From positions 1,327,369 to 1,391,368 of the forward strand of contig CAJNOP010000038.1 of the NCBI GenBank assembly GCA_905250075.1: DNA of 64,000 nucleotides, written 5' to 3'. The notes beneath the pieces were generated by a model. The model was not told where the DNA came from, did no database searches, and saw only the letters and a list, made by a program, of their open reading frames with translations. Made by a program: the position numbers and the translations under genes. This document shows, one piece after another, positions 12,167-23,145 of this stretch (position 1 is its first letter; every line of letters starts with the position of its first letter). The stretch is from Rotaria sp. Silwood1 (taxonomy: Eukaryota > Rotifera > Eurotatoria > Philodinida > Philodinidae).

Positions 12167-13233
12167 ATGACTTCATGTATAAACGCACCAGCTGATGATC
12201 TTACAACAGTGATACCATCATCGATCTTACCTAAGACAGACAAACCCATTGTGGTTATTTTAACTCCCGAATTCGATGATGCTGCAACCTTTGGAGATTG
12301 GCGATTTTCTTTCGATCAACTGGCGTCCAACTTTCAGATGCTTGGTGCCCACGCGGTGGCAACACCATGGCCCACAGCACCCCTTGCTTTTGACTCTTCT
12401 TGTTCTTCGATTCGCTATGTAGTCAATCTTGTTTGGGGCTATCATACGGTGCCAGATCGTTGGGAAGCATGGCTTCGTGCTTGGCCAAAAGACATGATAT
12501 TGATCAATTCTCCATCGCTCCTTCTGTGGAATACTCGCAAAACGTATTTGAAAGAATTAGAGAAGGCTGGTATTCCAGTCGTTCCAACACTGTATGTCGA
12601 GCAGATCGATGAGAAAATATTGATCGATGCTGCAGCACATTTTTCTACTTCTGATCTTATTGTCAAACCTCAAGTATCGGCATCTGCTTTTAATATGTTA
12701 CGTGTTTTGGTTGGCAGTTCAGACTTTACTTCATCACCAAGTAAAACAAAAGAGAAGAAATGAACTTCATTCTAGTCTATATGCTTTTCTTTTAAGGATC
12801 ATTAAGCGTAACTGCGGCAGTTGATGAATTAATCCGGTTGGGTATTGCTCATTCGGCAATGATGATCCAACCGTTCATGTCAAATGTTGTTCGCGAAGCT
12901 GAACTGTCGGTAATCATGTGTAATGGAAAGTTAAGTCATGCAGTTCGAAAAACTGCACCGCCTGGTGATTATCGCGTACAAAACGAACTTGGTGGTACCA
13001 TAACTGCTATGGATCAACCTTCAGCTGAAATGCTCGAATTAGCTCATGCTTCGCTAGCGACCTGTCCTGAAACTCCTATTTATGCTCGTGTCGATATGAT
13101 ACGTAATCACTTGACTGGACGCTTATGCGTTATTGAACTTGAAGTTATCGAGCCGGATTTGTATTTAAAACATACATCCGATGGAGGCGTGACATTTGCA
13201 CGTGCCATCTTACAAGTTCATTCTCAGAACTAA
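12167..13233 (+). CDS. ATP-grasp ligase-like protein (prokaryotic glutathione-synthetase / RimK-type), two exons
   Basis: Exons 12167-12740 and 12797-13233 join in phase 1 across a 56-nt GT/AG intron, giving 336 aa. The N-terminal half carries a pre-ATP-grasp-like region (VVILTPEFDD, WRFSFDQLASNF), then WNTRKTYLKELEKAGIPVVPT, the usual entry to the ATP-grasp fold. SDLIVKPQVSASAF supplies the Lys of the nucleotide-binding strand. Exon 2 has MIQPFM, then PIYARVDMIR and VIELEVIEPDLYL, whose acidic residues normally bind Mg-ATP. Such proteins form amide or related bonds via acyl-phosphates. Relatives I recall are bacterial, including O-ureido-D-serine cyclo-ligase-like proteins, so the acceptor substrate is unknown. 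The first in-frame ATG is 12167. An AATAAA-type signal follows near 13309. Bacterial-type coding sequence with a small intron suggests domesticated horizontal transfer, which is inference. Confidence 0.8.
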
Positions 13234-14199
13234 TTAGAAAACATGAATATTGAAACATGATTTTACAAATGCTCTCTATGTTTGTATTTGAAATCAGTCA
13301 TTCGATTAAATAAAAGATGTGTGTGTGCAGTGGAGTAGCTGCCTGAATTTATAAGGCCGATAATAAAAAGATGAAACGTAATACTATTCAGCGAAAAATT
13401 CTACGATTAATCATGCATTTTCATAGATAACAGAATTAATTGAAAAATATAATAAAGATCGTTTAGTGCCTTGCAAAAACAGGCAGTTTCAAATTATCAA
13501 TTTTATTGAAATCATAAATAGGCAAATTGCAATTGTATACACTCTTGATAAAGGATTCATTGGATTTATTCAAAAGAGATTCTGGTTCTATCTCAATTTA
13601 GTAGAATAGCACCCAGCTACTCGTATTCAATTATAGTTTATCGATGAGAGTAGCAAAGATATTCAAAGATATTCTATAGATATTCAACGAGTGGTTTTCA
13701 TTGAGTGGTTTTCATTGAGTGGTTATCATCTGCTGAGAAGAGCACGTTATAGATATAATATACCTCATGTGAACGAAAGAAACTATTTTTCATAAACATA
13801 GTATAACGAAAAGCATTCTACTACTTTATTATACATAGACGTAGTTCAATCCTCGATATGAAAATAAGTGAATAGTAATTATTGTTTTGAACGGTGAGTT
13901 TATAATAGATTCTAGTCAATCACAATTGTTTCAGCGTCGTTATTATATGACTCAACGCTGCATAATTCTCTATCGTCTACATTCATCTGTCTAAATCTCT
14001 CCAACCAAATTATATAAAGCACGTTGTCTTATAATCCAGTCGTTATAAAAAATAACAAAAAAGGTAAGAAAAAAAACACCATTTACTCACAGAAAGAAGA
14101 ACATTAAAGCGACAATCGTAAACCCACACAAAAAAGAGAAGGTAAAAAAGAAAAAAAAATCAATTTTTGTTAAGCCTTTTATTCTTTTTTGTAATAGCA
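13234..14199. other. Spacer with short tandem duplications
   Basis: No gene recognised. Around 13660-13735 there are small tandem repeats, TTCAAAGATA twice and GAGTGGTTTTCATT about three times, of the sort produced by replication slippage. The sequence just upstream of the next gene (14040-14165) is A-rich. Confidence 0.45.
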
Positions 14200-16049
14200 A
14201 TGATATTATTACCTCAACATCGTCATCGACGATATTGTTTTATAATTGGTTTTCTTGTCGGTATCTGTTTAATTACAGCATGTATTCATTTATGGCTGTA
14301 TGAAGATATCAGTCCAATTAAAAATGACATTTCTTCTACAATTAATTTTCCTCAAGTACGTCGTAACATAATAGAACGCCGATTTACAAGTTCAGCTGTT
14401 GAATCATTAATTCAAGAAATAAAACGAAAAATAAAAAATAAAGAACTTGCATGGCTATTTGAAAATTGTTTTCCTAATACTCTTGATACAACAGTTGATT
14501 TTGATGTTCAAGCAGCAGCTCAAAATCATCCTGATACTTATGTTATTACAGGTGATATTGATGCAATGTGGTTACGTGATTCTAGTGCACAAATACATCC
14601 TTATTTACCTTTAATGAAGCATGATAAAAAACTTCGTCAATTAATTGAAGGTGTTCTTCTACGACAATTTATATGTATTCAACGTGATCCATATGCGAAT
14701 GCACATTATAAAGATTTAAACCGTATTAGTGAATGGAAACATATGGATGAAACAGAAATGCGTGATGGTGTACATGAAAGAAAATGGGAATTAGATTCAC
14801 TTTGTTATGTTTTACGATTAATGCATTCATATTGGAAAGAAGTTAATCATGATTTAACATTTTTTCATGATCATAAAGAAGAATTTAAAAAAACTATTCG
14901 AATTATTTTACATACGATGAAAGAACAACGACGATACAATGGATCAGGTAATGTTAAAAAACACAAGGTTGAAAATTCTCATTCTTTTCTTTGTCAATGT
15001 ATTTAAAAAATAAATATACCAAAGCAATGATCTTTTTGAAGTCAAAGAGAAAAATTTATCAATTATTGTGTTCGTTTCTAAATACTACTTTGTAATCTAT
15101 GACATGTTATAGATATGACTTATAAGATCATCACATGATTTTATTTATAATCTTAGGTTCTTATACATATCAACGGCAAGGTGCACCGCCTGATCCCCGT
15201 GGTTATCATGCTAAACCGAATGGTTTAATTTATTCATATTTTCGTCCAAGTGATGATCTACAAACATATCCTTATTTAATACCATCTCAATTTTTTGCTC
15301 ATCATGCATTAAAACTTTTATTCGAACTTGTCAAAAAATTAAATTTGACAAATGATTTTAGTGATGATATATCATCATTAATTTCTCATTTACATACTAT
15401 TTTATTTGATGATAATATTAAAAATAATATAGAAACATTAATTACATTTCAACATAAAAACTTTGGTTTAATTTATTCGTATGAAATCAATGGAGTTGGA
15501 GATAGAAATTTAATGGATGATGCAAATATTCCATCTCTACTTTCATTACCTTATTTATGTCCGAATGATATTTCTATCAATGATTCAATCTATCAAAATA
15601 CACGAAAATTTGTACTTAGTAAAGATAATCCATGGTTTTTTAATGGTGGTCTTCTTGAAGGTAAATATTCTGAGGTTTTTTTTCATTACATATTGCATTA
15701 TTTAATCCTTTGATTTGGTCATATAAGAATAACTATTCTTAATTTTTTATCTCTGATCATTTTAGGTATTGGTGGACCACATGTCGGATATGAAATGGTA
15801 TGGCCACTTGGCATTATCATGCGAGGTTTAACAACAAATGATGATGATGAAATTCGTTTATGTTTAAATATGTTACAAAAATCTCATGCTGATACTGGAT
15901 TTATGCATGAATCAATTCACATGAATGATCCAATGAGATTTACACGATCTTGGTTTGCATGGGCTAATAGTTTATTTGGAGAATTTATTTGGAAATTATA
16001 TAGAGAAAAAAAATATCTACTAGATGAGATTCACACTGATCGACTGTAG
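14200..16049 (+). CDS. Membrane-anchored GH125 exo-alpha-mannosidase-like protein, three exons
   Basis: Exons 14200-14947, 15157-15660 and 15766-16049 join in phase 1 at both GT/AG introns (209 and 105 nt), encoding 511 aa. The N-terminus has a single hydrophobic segment (FIIGFLVGICLITACIHLWL) after basic residues, which suggests a type II signal anchor in the secretory pathway. The rest matches glycoside hydrolase family 125 (formerly DUF1237), metal-independent exo-alpha-1,6-mannosidases. Evidence includes TGDIDAMWLRDSSAQ, the long RDPYANAHY segment, GSYTYQRQGAPPDPRGYH, WFFNGGLLEG and GIGGPHVGYEMVWPLGIIMRGL, and a C-terminal RSWFAWANSLFGE. The acidic residues of the first and last blocks include the expected catalytic positions. 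GH125 is best known from bacteria and fungi, so the gene may be acquired, but the anchor and introns show it is a eukaryotic locus. Likely role: trimming of N-glycan or dietary mannan. Confidence 0.9.
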
Positions 16050-19000
16050 AGTTTTGTCTCTACTGTTTATATAGACTTATGTTTTGTTATAGCAAATTTT
16101 ATGAAAACAGAGTATATTTGAAAAAGAAAATGGTGCAATCGAAACGGTTTCTTAGTGTGACTGTGAATCTTTTCTTTTTCTTTTATAAAAGAGTAACTGT
16201 TAACAATCGTTTCGGTGTCTCATTTCTAAATGATAATATTTATCAAAAACAGAGACATGAAGAATAGTAGCCAATATGCAGAACCATTTCTAGTAGCGGT
16301 AATTTAAACGAGATTATGTCATAAGGCATACAATATAAACAAATGGTGAAAATTCATATGGATGATGAAATCATTTATCATATCGCACCATAGTTCAAGT
16401 TAATTATTTTTTTTGTCATACACGATTTCGAGTCAAAAGTAAAAGACTAATTTTTCTATCATTTCATTCCCATTTTTTATGTGTCTTTGACGAAAACAAG
16501 TCGCGTATTTTCCTGTTTTTACTTGTCTATGAATAAGATAGAGCAATCGAGACTTGTGATATCATGTCCATATTTTATATTCATTCTCGTTTAAATTTTA
16601 GAGTCGAAGGAAAAACGAATAGTATTTCACATAGTTTGTTTTCTTATGCACTTCTCGAGCTGTTTTTCGGTTCACAGCGAATGATATTCTTGGTATTTTT
16701 CTTCCTTTTTTTTATAAGCATAAGCTAAACTCTATCACGCTAATAATAATACATATACTTTGATTACAGTTAAATATCTTATTGAACAACTTTATCGTCT
16801 ACGAAAAACGTTGCATGATCATCAGAGCATTTCATTAAATTGAAATGATTAGAAAAACTATGAGCACCTATGTATCGTAATGAAAAACTTCATCATGACT
16901 TATTTAATGAGAAATATTACAATATCCATAACTCAGATATCAAGATTCACAGCATAGTTATAAGGATACTTACTTAACAAATGATGGCTGATATGCTTTA
17001 GTTATTCATAACGATGAATGAGAATATGGATGTATGTGTAGAAGAAGAGCAGGCGTTCACTTACGCTAACAGCACCCTCTCCCATGTCTTATACTCAATA
17101 CAAAAGTCTATCAGGCAATGGATTGTAAACCGGCAAATATAGCAAGATTACGAGTGGCACTAGTTTCATCAAAGTCTTAGCTCAGTTTCAATGAACATAA
17201 TTCAGGTAGGATATTATCTGATGCTATTCACATACCTTTTCAATTTCTATTGAGAAATGTATGTACTACACTAATTTCTGACAATTCAAATCAAAATCAG
17301 ATTATTTTGATTACAGATGGAAATGTTAGTTCAACAAAAAGTTTACTAATATAACCATGCGAATAAACGAAATGCTAGGAAGTTTGCACGCATCTCTGAA
17401 CAGGGAAGTTCTAATTGTTCCCAAATGTAAATGATTCTCCAGATAAGTAGTGTCCCTCACGCTATCGCTCTAAAGTTTCTTTTTCTACTTTATTTGTAGG
17501 TGAATGTGTGAGGACCAAAGGTGCAGAATCCACCGTAAAAAAAGAAAAACTTCTCAAAACAGAAAAATAATTCGAAAAATTTCCATAAACACAATATTTT
17601 TCAAAAATTTCTCAGAACACAAGTTCGTACACATGGGTAGATCTCCATCTATATCGTTGAATTCGTTTTTGAGAAATTTGAATGGATTCTCCTCAAATTT
17701 ATCTCGAGATATGTACATAGTGTTTATCATTCATACAATTGAACTCCTCTTCCACATGTTCTCACTGAGTAAAATACAATTCAGTAATTCTTCGGATTTT
17801 CTCCCTATGTTGAACTTTTGCAGCTAAGAACAACGTTTTGTACCGAGTCATTTTAATTTCATTGCTCTGTCCTATACAAATGACACACTTAGATCAGAAC
17901 CAGAGCGAATATTGATTACATCATAAGAAACAATTATTTGAGTGAGAAGTGAAGACGAATATTAACAAAATGTAGATCAAACGATAGTAAACATATAGGT
18001 TTCCATCGAAAAATTATCGTTCATACTTGTCTCATCTGTTCTTTTGAAAACCAATGCAGAATTAGTCGTATGATTGAAGTGTTCAGTCATATCTTTCTCA
18101 TCGAGGACATTGACGGGCTGGGAACACTAACGTTTCGTTGGATTTTTGTGGCAAGCCAATCAAATTTCCTTTCGTTCTCTAAAATTCGATTGGCTTGCCA
18201 CACGAGTTCAGCCACTTGCCAGCGTTCCTGGCTCCCCAGTGTTATCGATTGATCAGATGCGCGTTTGTCTTTCTATGTTTCTGCGACAGAATAGAGAATA
18301 TTCATTGCTACTGACTCTTTGATCTGTTTTAGTGTATTGATTCTGCATTTTCTGCATTCTATGAAGTCTTTTCACTAGTCTAGAGAAATTTTCTTTCAAA
18401 AACAAATTTCATCCCTCGTTACTGTGTTTGATGACATTTTCTAGAACCCGACTGGTTCATGTGGGTGTGGAATGTATGGTTGTAGATATAGGTATACTTT
18501 GAGAGTAGAAATACACAGTCACACCCAATCCGATGAATCTGTTTGATTTTGAGGATAACTTTCAGTAGGAGTGTAGTTTAGGATGTAAAAATGAATTTTG
18601 AATGGATGTGGATGACTTATGGACACAGGCAAGTGTTTCATATTCGAGCAGAGTCACATTCATACCTCCACACTCACCCAATAAAATGAACTTTGAGAGT
18701 AATTGAATGGGTGCGGGTAAGAAATTGAATTTGAATGAAAGTATGGGTATGACTTTAGGTTACTGTCTGGCACAGAAATGGGCAAGTTAAGTCATTTTTG
18801 ACTCGATTTGACTTGAAAACTTTTTGAATTAATTATGACTTGACTTGTGACTTCGTCGTATATAAAAAAAGACAAGTCTAAAAGTAAAAAGTTTATATGG
18901 ATCAAGGAAACAATGTTTTCAATAATTTGCTTTCAATTAAATAATAAATGAGCAACTCCGAAAACATGATCGATAGTAAAAGTCTGTTGAACGAAAATAT

Positions 19001-19390
19001 AAAAAGACACCAACCAAATAATATTCGTCTGTAGTAGTGACGCATTTTTAGTTGAACTCATGTGACGTGATTTAAGAGTTCACACGCCTCACTAAAAATT
19101 TTCAAGAACACGAATCGAAGAAACATTTCTAATGATGCTTAAAGGACCAACAATCATCAATTTCAAGAGGAAAACTGCAGTGTATCATTTTTATTAAACT
19201 GATCTCTACGCCCACGTCCCTAAAAATCCTGAAATTGGAGCCCATATGTCAAAGAAGGATGTTGCTCTTCAATAAGAATGTTTGTGGCAGTAGTGCGTTG
19301 TTCTTATGTTTCATTGAGAACTCGTTTGCTTGTGATAAAAAAATATGATTGTTCGAGAGATTAGCATTGGCCATTTGAAAATATTTAACA
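16050..19390. other. 3.3-kb spacer with hairpin and G/T-rich tracts
   Basis: No gene recognised. It holds a perfect 15-bp hairpin (18147-18161 with 18188-18202) and telomere-like or C-rich tracts near 18460-18530 and 18655-18720. A stretch repeating GACTTGACTT-like words lies at about 18790-18890. Frames at 17504-17827 and 18070-18252 have no family resemblance; the second reads through the hairpin. Confidence 0.5.
18147..18202. repeat. Perfect 15-bp inverted repeat (hairpin), loop 26 nt
   Basis: TGTGGCAAGCCAATC at 18147-18161 is exactly reverse-complemented at 18188-18202. The spacing could give a cruciform or a stem-loop RNA. No TSD or TIR context was found to make it a transposon. Confidence 0.85.
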
Positions 19391-21073
19391 TCATATGATG
19401 TTATATTTACTCGTATCTAGAACTGAAGGATTAAAAAGATGATGTTGAACGAGCAGGCCGAGTGTCGTCACCGCGAGTTTCTCTTCCACTTCTGGTTCAT
19501 GATTTTGCCAATAATCGCCAAACACACCATGTGAATCAGCTGGATTGAGTTGAGAAACACCAAAGCCCTGAAGAGCAATGGCTACCGTCAATTCATGCAT
19601 ATCCTGATCAGCGATAAGCACAGGTATAGGTCCACGATATTGACTCTTGTGAAATTCGTTAACAAAATCATAATAAGTGTCAGGAAGCTGATGACCGTCT
19701 ATACTTTTGGAGAAGATCGGTAAAGCAAACACAATAGCGCGGATATTTTTGAACATGGTCGATTCATTTTGGAGTACATGTCGAACGGCAAAGGCAGACA
19801 ACTTCCGAACTTGGGCATCAATGCCAATGTGTTTGCCAGCGAAAACACCAAGACCAATACCTGTCTCGACTATAATTTGTACTCCTTCCTTATCGCATGC
19901 TCTTAATCGTAGTCGCACCATACGAATAAGATCGCCGATCAAACGTTTTTCGTCAAGCACGACAGGTGGCTGAGGCTTCACTGGATAAAAGTCCCTCCCA
20001 TGAAACACTGCTGGCTTACCTGTGATGCGATCAAGCTCGAAAACATTTCCCCAATTGGTGATATAGGTTGTGACATCGTTGACATCGTGTTCTCGTCCAG
20101 CAAAGTCGACGCCTGTCACCGAAACGAGTTTGATGCAATTAGGCCAATGCTCTTCGAGTGAACGAGGTAATATCTTCGCATCGAATTTCATCAAGATAGG
20201 ACAGTCAGAAATTCGCACAACAAATTTCATGCGAAAAGCTTCTTCGCCATCTTTACTTTTTCCCTGGAGAGCTCGATAAAGAAAGTCTTTGTCCATCCCT
20301 GAGGTAGTTTGATCAGCATAGACTGCAAAGGAATTTTGCCACCTCCTGATTTCCGATATAGTCATGGTAAATGAATCACTACCCTCACGAGGAAAATAAA
20401 TTCTTGTGTTGGAGTCCATCTTTAAGAGAGGTTTAAGCAGTTCAAATTCTCGTACACCAGATACAATGTATTTGCCATTATTATAGAAACCAAAATTTCT
20501 CTTAAGAAAATCTTCCATCTGGTTAGCCTCACGAATGCATTTGCCACTCATCGGCCCTTGTTTGTCCATAGATGCCAGTCGACGTCTTAGATGTTTCAAT
20601 AAAAATCGTAACTCTTCTTTGATTGTTTCGTTAACGCCAAAAATTTCACTTGAATATAATTTCGGTGTTCTTATTTGAGCTGGTAGATTACTTGTATTAG
20701 ATGAACGCAACGAGGCTTCTGGACCATTTGAATGTTCTCCTCGTGACTCTGGTTCAACGATATCATCTTTGTCTGATAACTTGACAGATCCAGCAGCTCT
20801 GCTCATTCCTCTAGAGATACGTTCTCCGTCTCGTGATACATTCATTCGATTACCTTGATTTACAGAGGTCACTAGCTTCGTTTTACGCTGCATTAAAGGC
20901 CAATCTGAGGTATTCTTCTCAACGAGATCTATGTTGGCCGATCGGTCAAACTCTTTGTGTCGGTGTTGAAATTGTTCTTTTCGTTGAATCTGATCAGATA
21001 CTGTAGGTTCTCCAGGTGCGTTAGTCGATCGAAGTTCATCCACAGACTTACCAATTGAACCTAGTAAAGTCAT
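19391..21073 (-). CDS. Unrecognised protein, GC-richer than its neighbours, bacterial-effector-like C-terminal half
   Basis: Intronless frame ending at 19391. The first in-frame ATG is at 21073, giving 560 aa. The frame stays open upstream to a TTG at 21142, so a further 23 residues or a spliced 5' exon are possible. The N-terminal quarter is Ser/Arg/Lys-rich and looks disordered. From roughly residue 160 (numbered from 21142) it appears folded, with a short basic helix (RFLLKHLRRRLA). A C-terminal region contains VETGIGLGVFAG, QVRKLSAFAVRHVL and VLIADQDMHELTVAIALQGFG. The Gly-rich strand-loop is loosely like macrodomain or PARG phosphate-binding loops, but I cannot place it in a family. G+C is visibly higher than in flanking genes. 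A fold-back transposon and a caspase-like gene lie immediately beyond its 5' end. Possible horizontal origin; function unknown. Confidence 0.65.
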   Translation of the reverse strand: MTLLGSIGKSVDELRSTNAPGEPTVSDQIQRKEQFQHRHKEFDRSANIDLVEKNTSDWPLMQRKTKLVTSVNQGNRMNVSRDGERISRGMSRAAGSVKLSDKDDIVEPESRGEHSNGPEASLRSSNTSNLPAQIRTPKLYSSEIFGVNETIKEELRFLLKHLRRRLASMDKQGPMSGKCIREANQMEDFLKRNFGFYNNGKYIVSGVREFELLKPLLKMDSNTRIYFPREGSDSFTMTISEIRRWQNSFAVYADQTTSGMDKDFLYRALQGKSKDGEEAFRMKFVVRISDCPILMKFDAKILPRSLEEHWPNCIKLVSVTGVDFAGREHDVNDVTTYITNWGNVFELDRITGKPAVFHGRDFYPVKPQPPVVLDEKRLIGDLIRMVRLRLRACDKEGVQIIVETGIGLGVFAGKHIGIDAQVRKLSAFAVRHVLQNESTMFKNIRAIVFALPIFSKSIDGHQLPDTYYDFVNEFHKSQYRGPIPVLIADQDMHELTVAIALQGFGVSQLNPADSHGVFGDYWQNHEPEVEEKLAVTTLGLLVQHHLFNPSVLDTSKYNII

Positions 21074-21313
21074 ATAAATTTGTCTTATTTGTTTTTTGTC
21101 AAGAGAAAATGAGATGAGATATGATTCGCTCTTGTTTGGCAAAAACGCTTATCAGGAGCAACTTTTTGGCTTTCCGGAAATTTTCTTCCAGTATGCAAAA
21201 AAAAGAAAAAGAACAACGTAAATGTTCAGTACTAGTGTTTGCAGAATGACAGATCAATACTATCTTTGAGACTCGACGAAAATACCATTGTTCGAGTCAA
21301 ACTTCGTCACTAA

Positions 21314-22102
21314 CAATGGAGGTGTTTGTACTGTAAGTTGAATTTACCAAATATTTTTGCATCAATAGAAAGCCCTCACCGCCAAACTAACAAGGTTAAA
21401 ATACTAGCGGCTGTTGGCTTGCCTAGAGGGAGATATTTAGATTTTAAATTTAGGTATAAAAATGATTCAGGAAAGATTTTCTCCAATATTATAAGGACAA
21501 AACATAGTGTTGTTCGGGGCGATTATGGGGTTTGTAGGGACCCTCTTTCATATGGCCCGAACAACACTATGTTCTGTCCTTGTAATATTAGAGTGAATTT
21601 TTCCTGTGGCTCATGGAAACAGCTTTTCTTATCAACCACTAGAAAAATTCACTCCGCTATTATAAGGACAAAACATAGTTTTGTTCGGAGCAGTTATGGG
21701 GTTTGTAGGGTCTCTCTTTCATATGGCTCGAGCAACACTGTGTTTTGTCCTTATAATAGCGGAGTGAATTTTTCTAGTGGTTGATAAGAAAAGCTGTTTC
21801 CATGAGCTACAGGAAAAATTCACTCTAATATTACAAGGACAGAGCATAGTGTTGTTCGGGTCATATGAAAGAGGGTCCCTACAAACCCCATAATCGCCCC
21901 GAACAACACTATGTTTTGTCCTTATAATATTGGAGAAAATCTTTCCTGAATCATTTTTATACCTAAATTTAAAATCTAAATATCTCCCTCTAGGCAAGCC
22001 AACAGCCGCTAATATTTTAACCTTGTTAGTTTGACGGTGAGGGCTTTCTATTGATGCAAAAATATCTGGTAAATTCAACTTACAGTACAAACACCTCCAT
22101 TG
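21314..22102. mobile_element. 789-bp fold-back (palindromic) element flanked by TAA, Harbinger-like target preference
   Basis: The left end CAATGGAGGTGTTTGTACTG is exactly reverse-complemented at the right end. The arms stay complementary, with scattered mismatches, almost to the centre near 21708. TAA stands immediately outside both ends (21311-21313 and 22103-22105), as expected for a 3-bp TWA target duplication of PIF/Harbinger elements. Inside are three copies of a smaller hairpin. Each has about 25-bp arms (GGACAAAACATAGTGTTGTT and complement) around a core of about 35 nt containing ATTATGGGGTTTGTAGGG. There is one copy in each arm and one at the centre. The long frames on both strands (21326-21784 and 21719-22117) are mirror artefacts of the palindrome. 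No transposase is encoded, so the element is non-autonomous. Confidence 0.88.
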
Positions 22103-22281
22103 TAAGAAATGATACAAGCCTAACTTTGAGCTAAACTGTGATCATTCTAGTTATTAAATTGTTGATTTTAAACAATGGATAACTGCTGTAAGGACCGATC
22201 GAAACTGTATTTTTTCAAACTACCGGTGAGCAACACTAATTCAGGATCGAGTTTCGATTTACATACAGAAGAAATAAAAAA

Positions 22282-23145
22282 TTAGAAGCTCTGACGTGGA
22301 TCAATAGTTGTCACCAAGAAGACTTTTTCCCGGAGACCACTGTTGTAATATACTCGTTTCGAACCGTTAGTTTGATGGTCGACATCACTACCAACATTTC
22401 TTAACACATCTGTAATTTCAATATTGGGCTTTGTAATATGTTTTAACACATTTTCCATAAAATAACCATTTTTCCCATTTCCTGTTTCACCAAGTGTCCC
22501 TCTGCCCACACTATTTGAATACATTATCAATGTTTGCGATGGTGCTTTCATCGATAATAAACTTTGCTGAGCATTGGCTTCTACAGGGCTTATGCACTTC
22601 CTGCAGCAATCAAAGATGAATATTGTAGCACAACGTTTTTTGTCAGCTAATGGCTTCATGATGTCGTCTATTGAAATGGCGTTGTTCGCCTTGTGTTCGC
22701 TTCCGATTTTAGATGAATCGTAAGGATGATCCGACATCAACAAATAATTTTCACCCTTATGTGATTTGGCATGACCCGCGAAATAGAATAAGATTAAATC
22801 ATTAGACCTAATTCCATTGAGAAAATCTTCGAAAGTCTTACGAAATTCGTTGAGGTTAAAGTTAATTCCCATTTTCACATTGAATCCGATACTTTCGAGA
22901 GTGCTACTGAAATCTTGAGCATCTAGGATGCAGTAACTTAATGGATTGGAGAAGTAATCATTAATACCGATAACCAACGCTCGCTTTTGTTGATAGGCAA
23001 CTCGCNNNNNNNNNNNNNNNNNNNNNNNNNNNNNNNNNNNNNNNNNNNNNNNNNNNNNNNNNNNNNNNNNNNNNNNNNNNNNNNNNNNNNNNNNNNNNNN
23101 NNNNNCAGGTGAATCGTAGTAAGATTGACCAACAATAGACTTCAT
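22282..23145 (-). CDS. Caspase-like (peptidase C14 p20) domain protein, interrupted by assembly gap
   Basis: Downstream of the gap the frame reads KRALVIGINDYFSNPLSYCILDAQDF, then FDLILFYFAGHA-type strands (actual LILFYFAGHAKSHKGENYLL) and ATIFIFDCCRK. These are the beta-1 strand, the catalytic His and the catalytic Cys of the caspase/metacaspase/paracaspase fold. The His lies in FAGH and the Cys is the second Cys of DCC. The order and spacing fit a p20 subunit, and the C-terminal tail ends with EKVFLVTTIDPRQSF. The first 13 residues from ATG 23145 lie beyond a 100-N gap, and the continuous frame through the gap is arithmetic only, so the N-terminus and any pro-domain are unknown. The His-Cys dyad predicts a cysteine peptidase or stand-alone death-domain-less effector. 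Substrate specificity (Asp versus Arg) cannot be assigned. Confidence 0.82.
   Translation of the reverse strand: MKSIVGQSYYDSPXXXXXXXXXXXXXXXXXXXXXXXXXXXXXXXXXXRVAYQQKRALVIGINDYFSNPLSYCILDAQDFSSTLESIGFNVKMGINFNLNEFRKTFEDFLNGIRSNDLILFYFAGHAKSHKGENYLLMSDHPYDSSKIGSEHKANNAISIDDIMKPLADKKRCATIFIFDCCRKCISPVEANAQQSLLSMKAPSQTLIMYSNSVGRGTLGETGNGKNGYFMENVLKHITKPNIEITDVLRNVGSDVDHQTNGSKRVYYNSGLREKVFLVTTIDPRQSF
23006..23105. other. Assembly gap (100 N)
   Basis: Exactly 100 unresolved bases, a common placeholder for a gap of unknown size. It falls inside the caspase-like gene. Confidence 0.99.

Noticed and set aside
21326-22117. Two protein frames of nearly identical sequence on opposite strands
   Set aside because: They are the same arm of a fold-back element read from both strands; no transposase motif is present.
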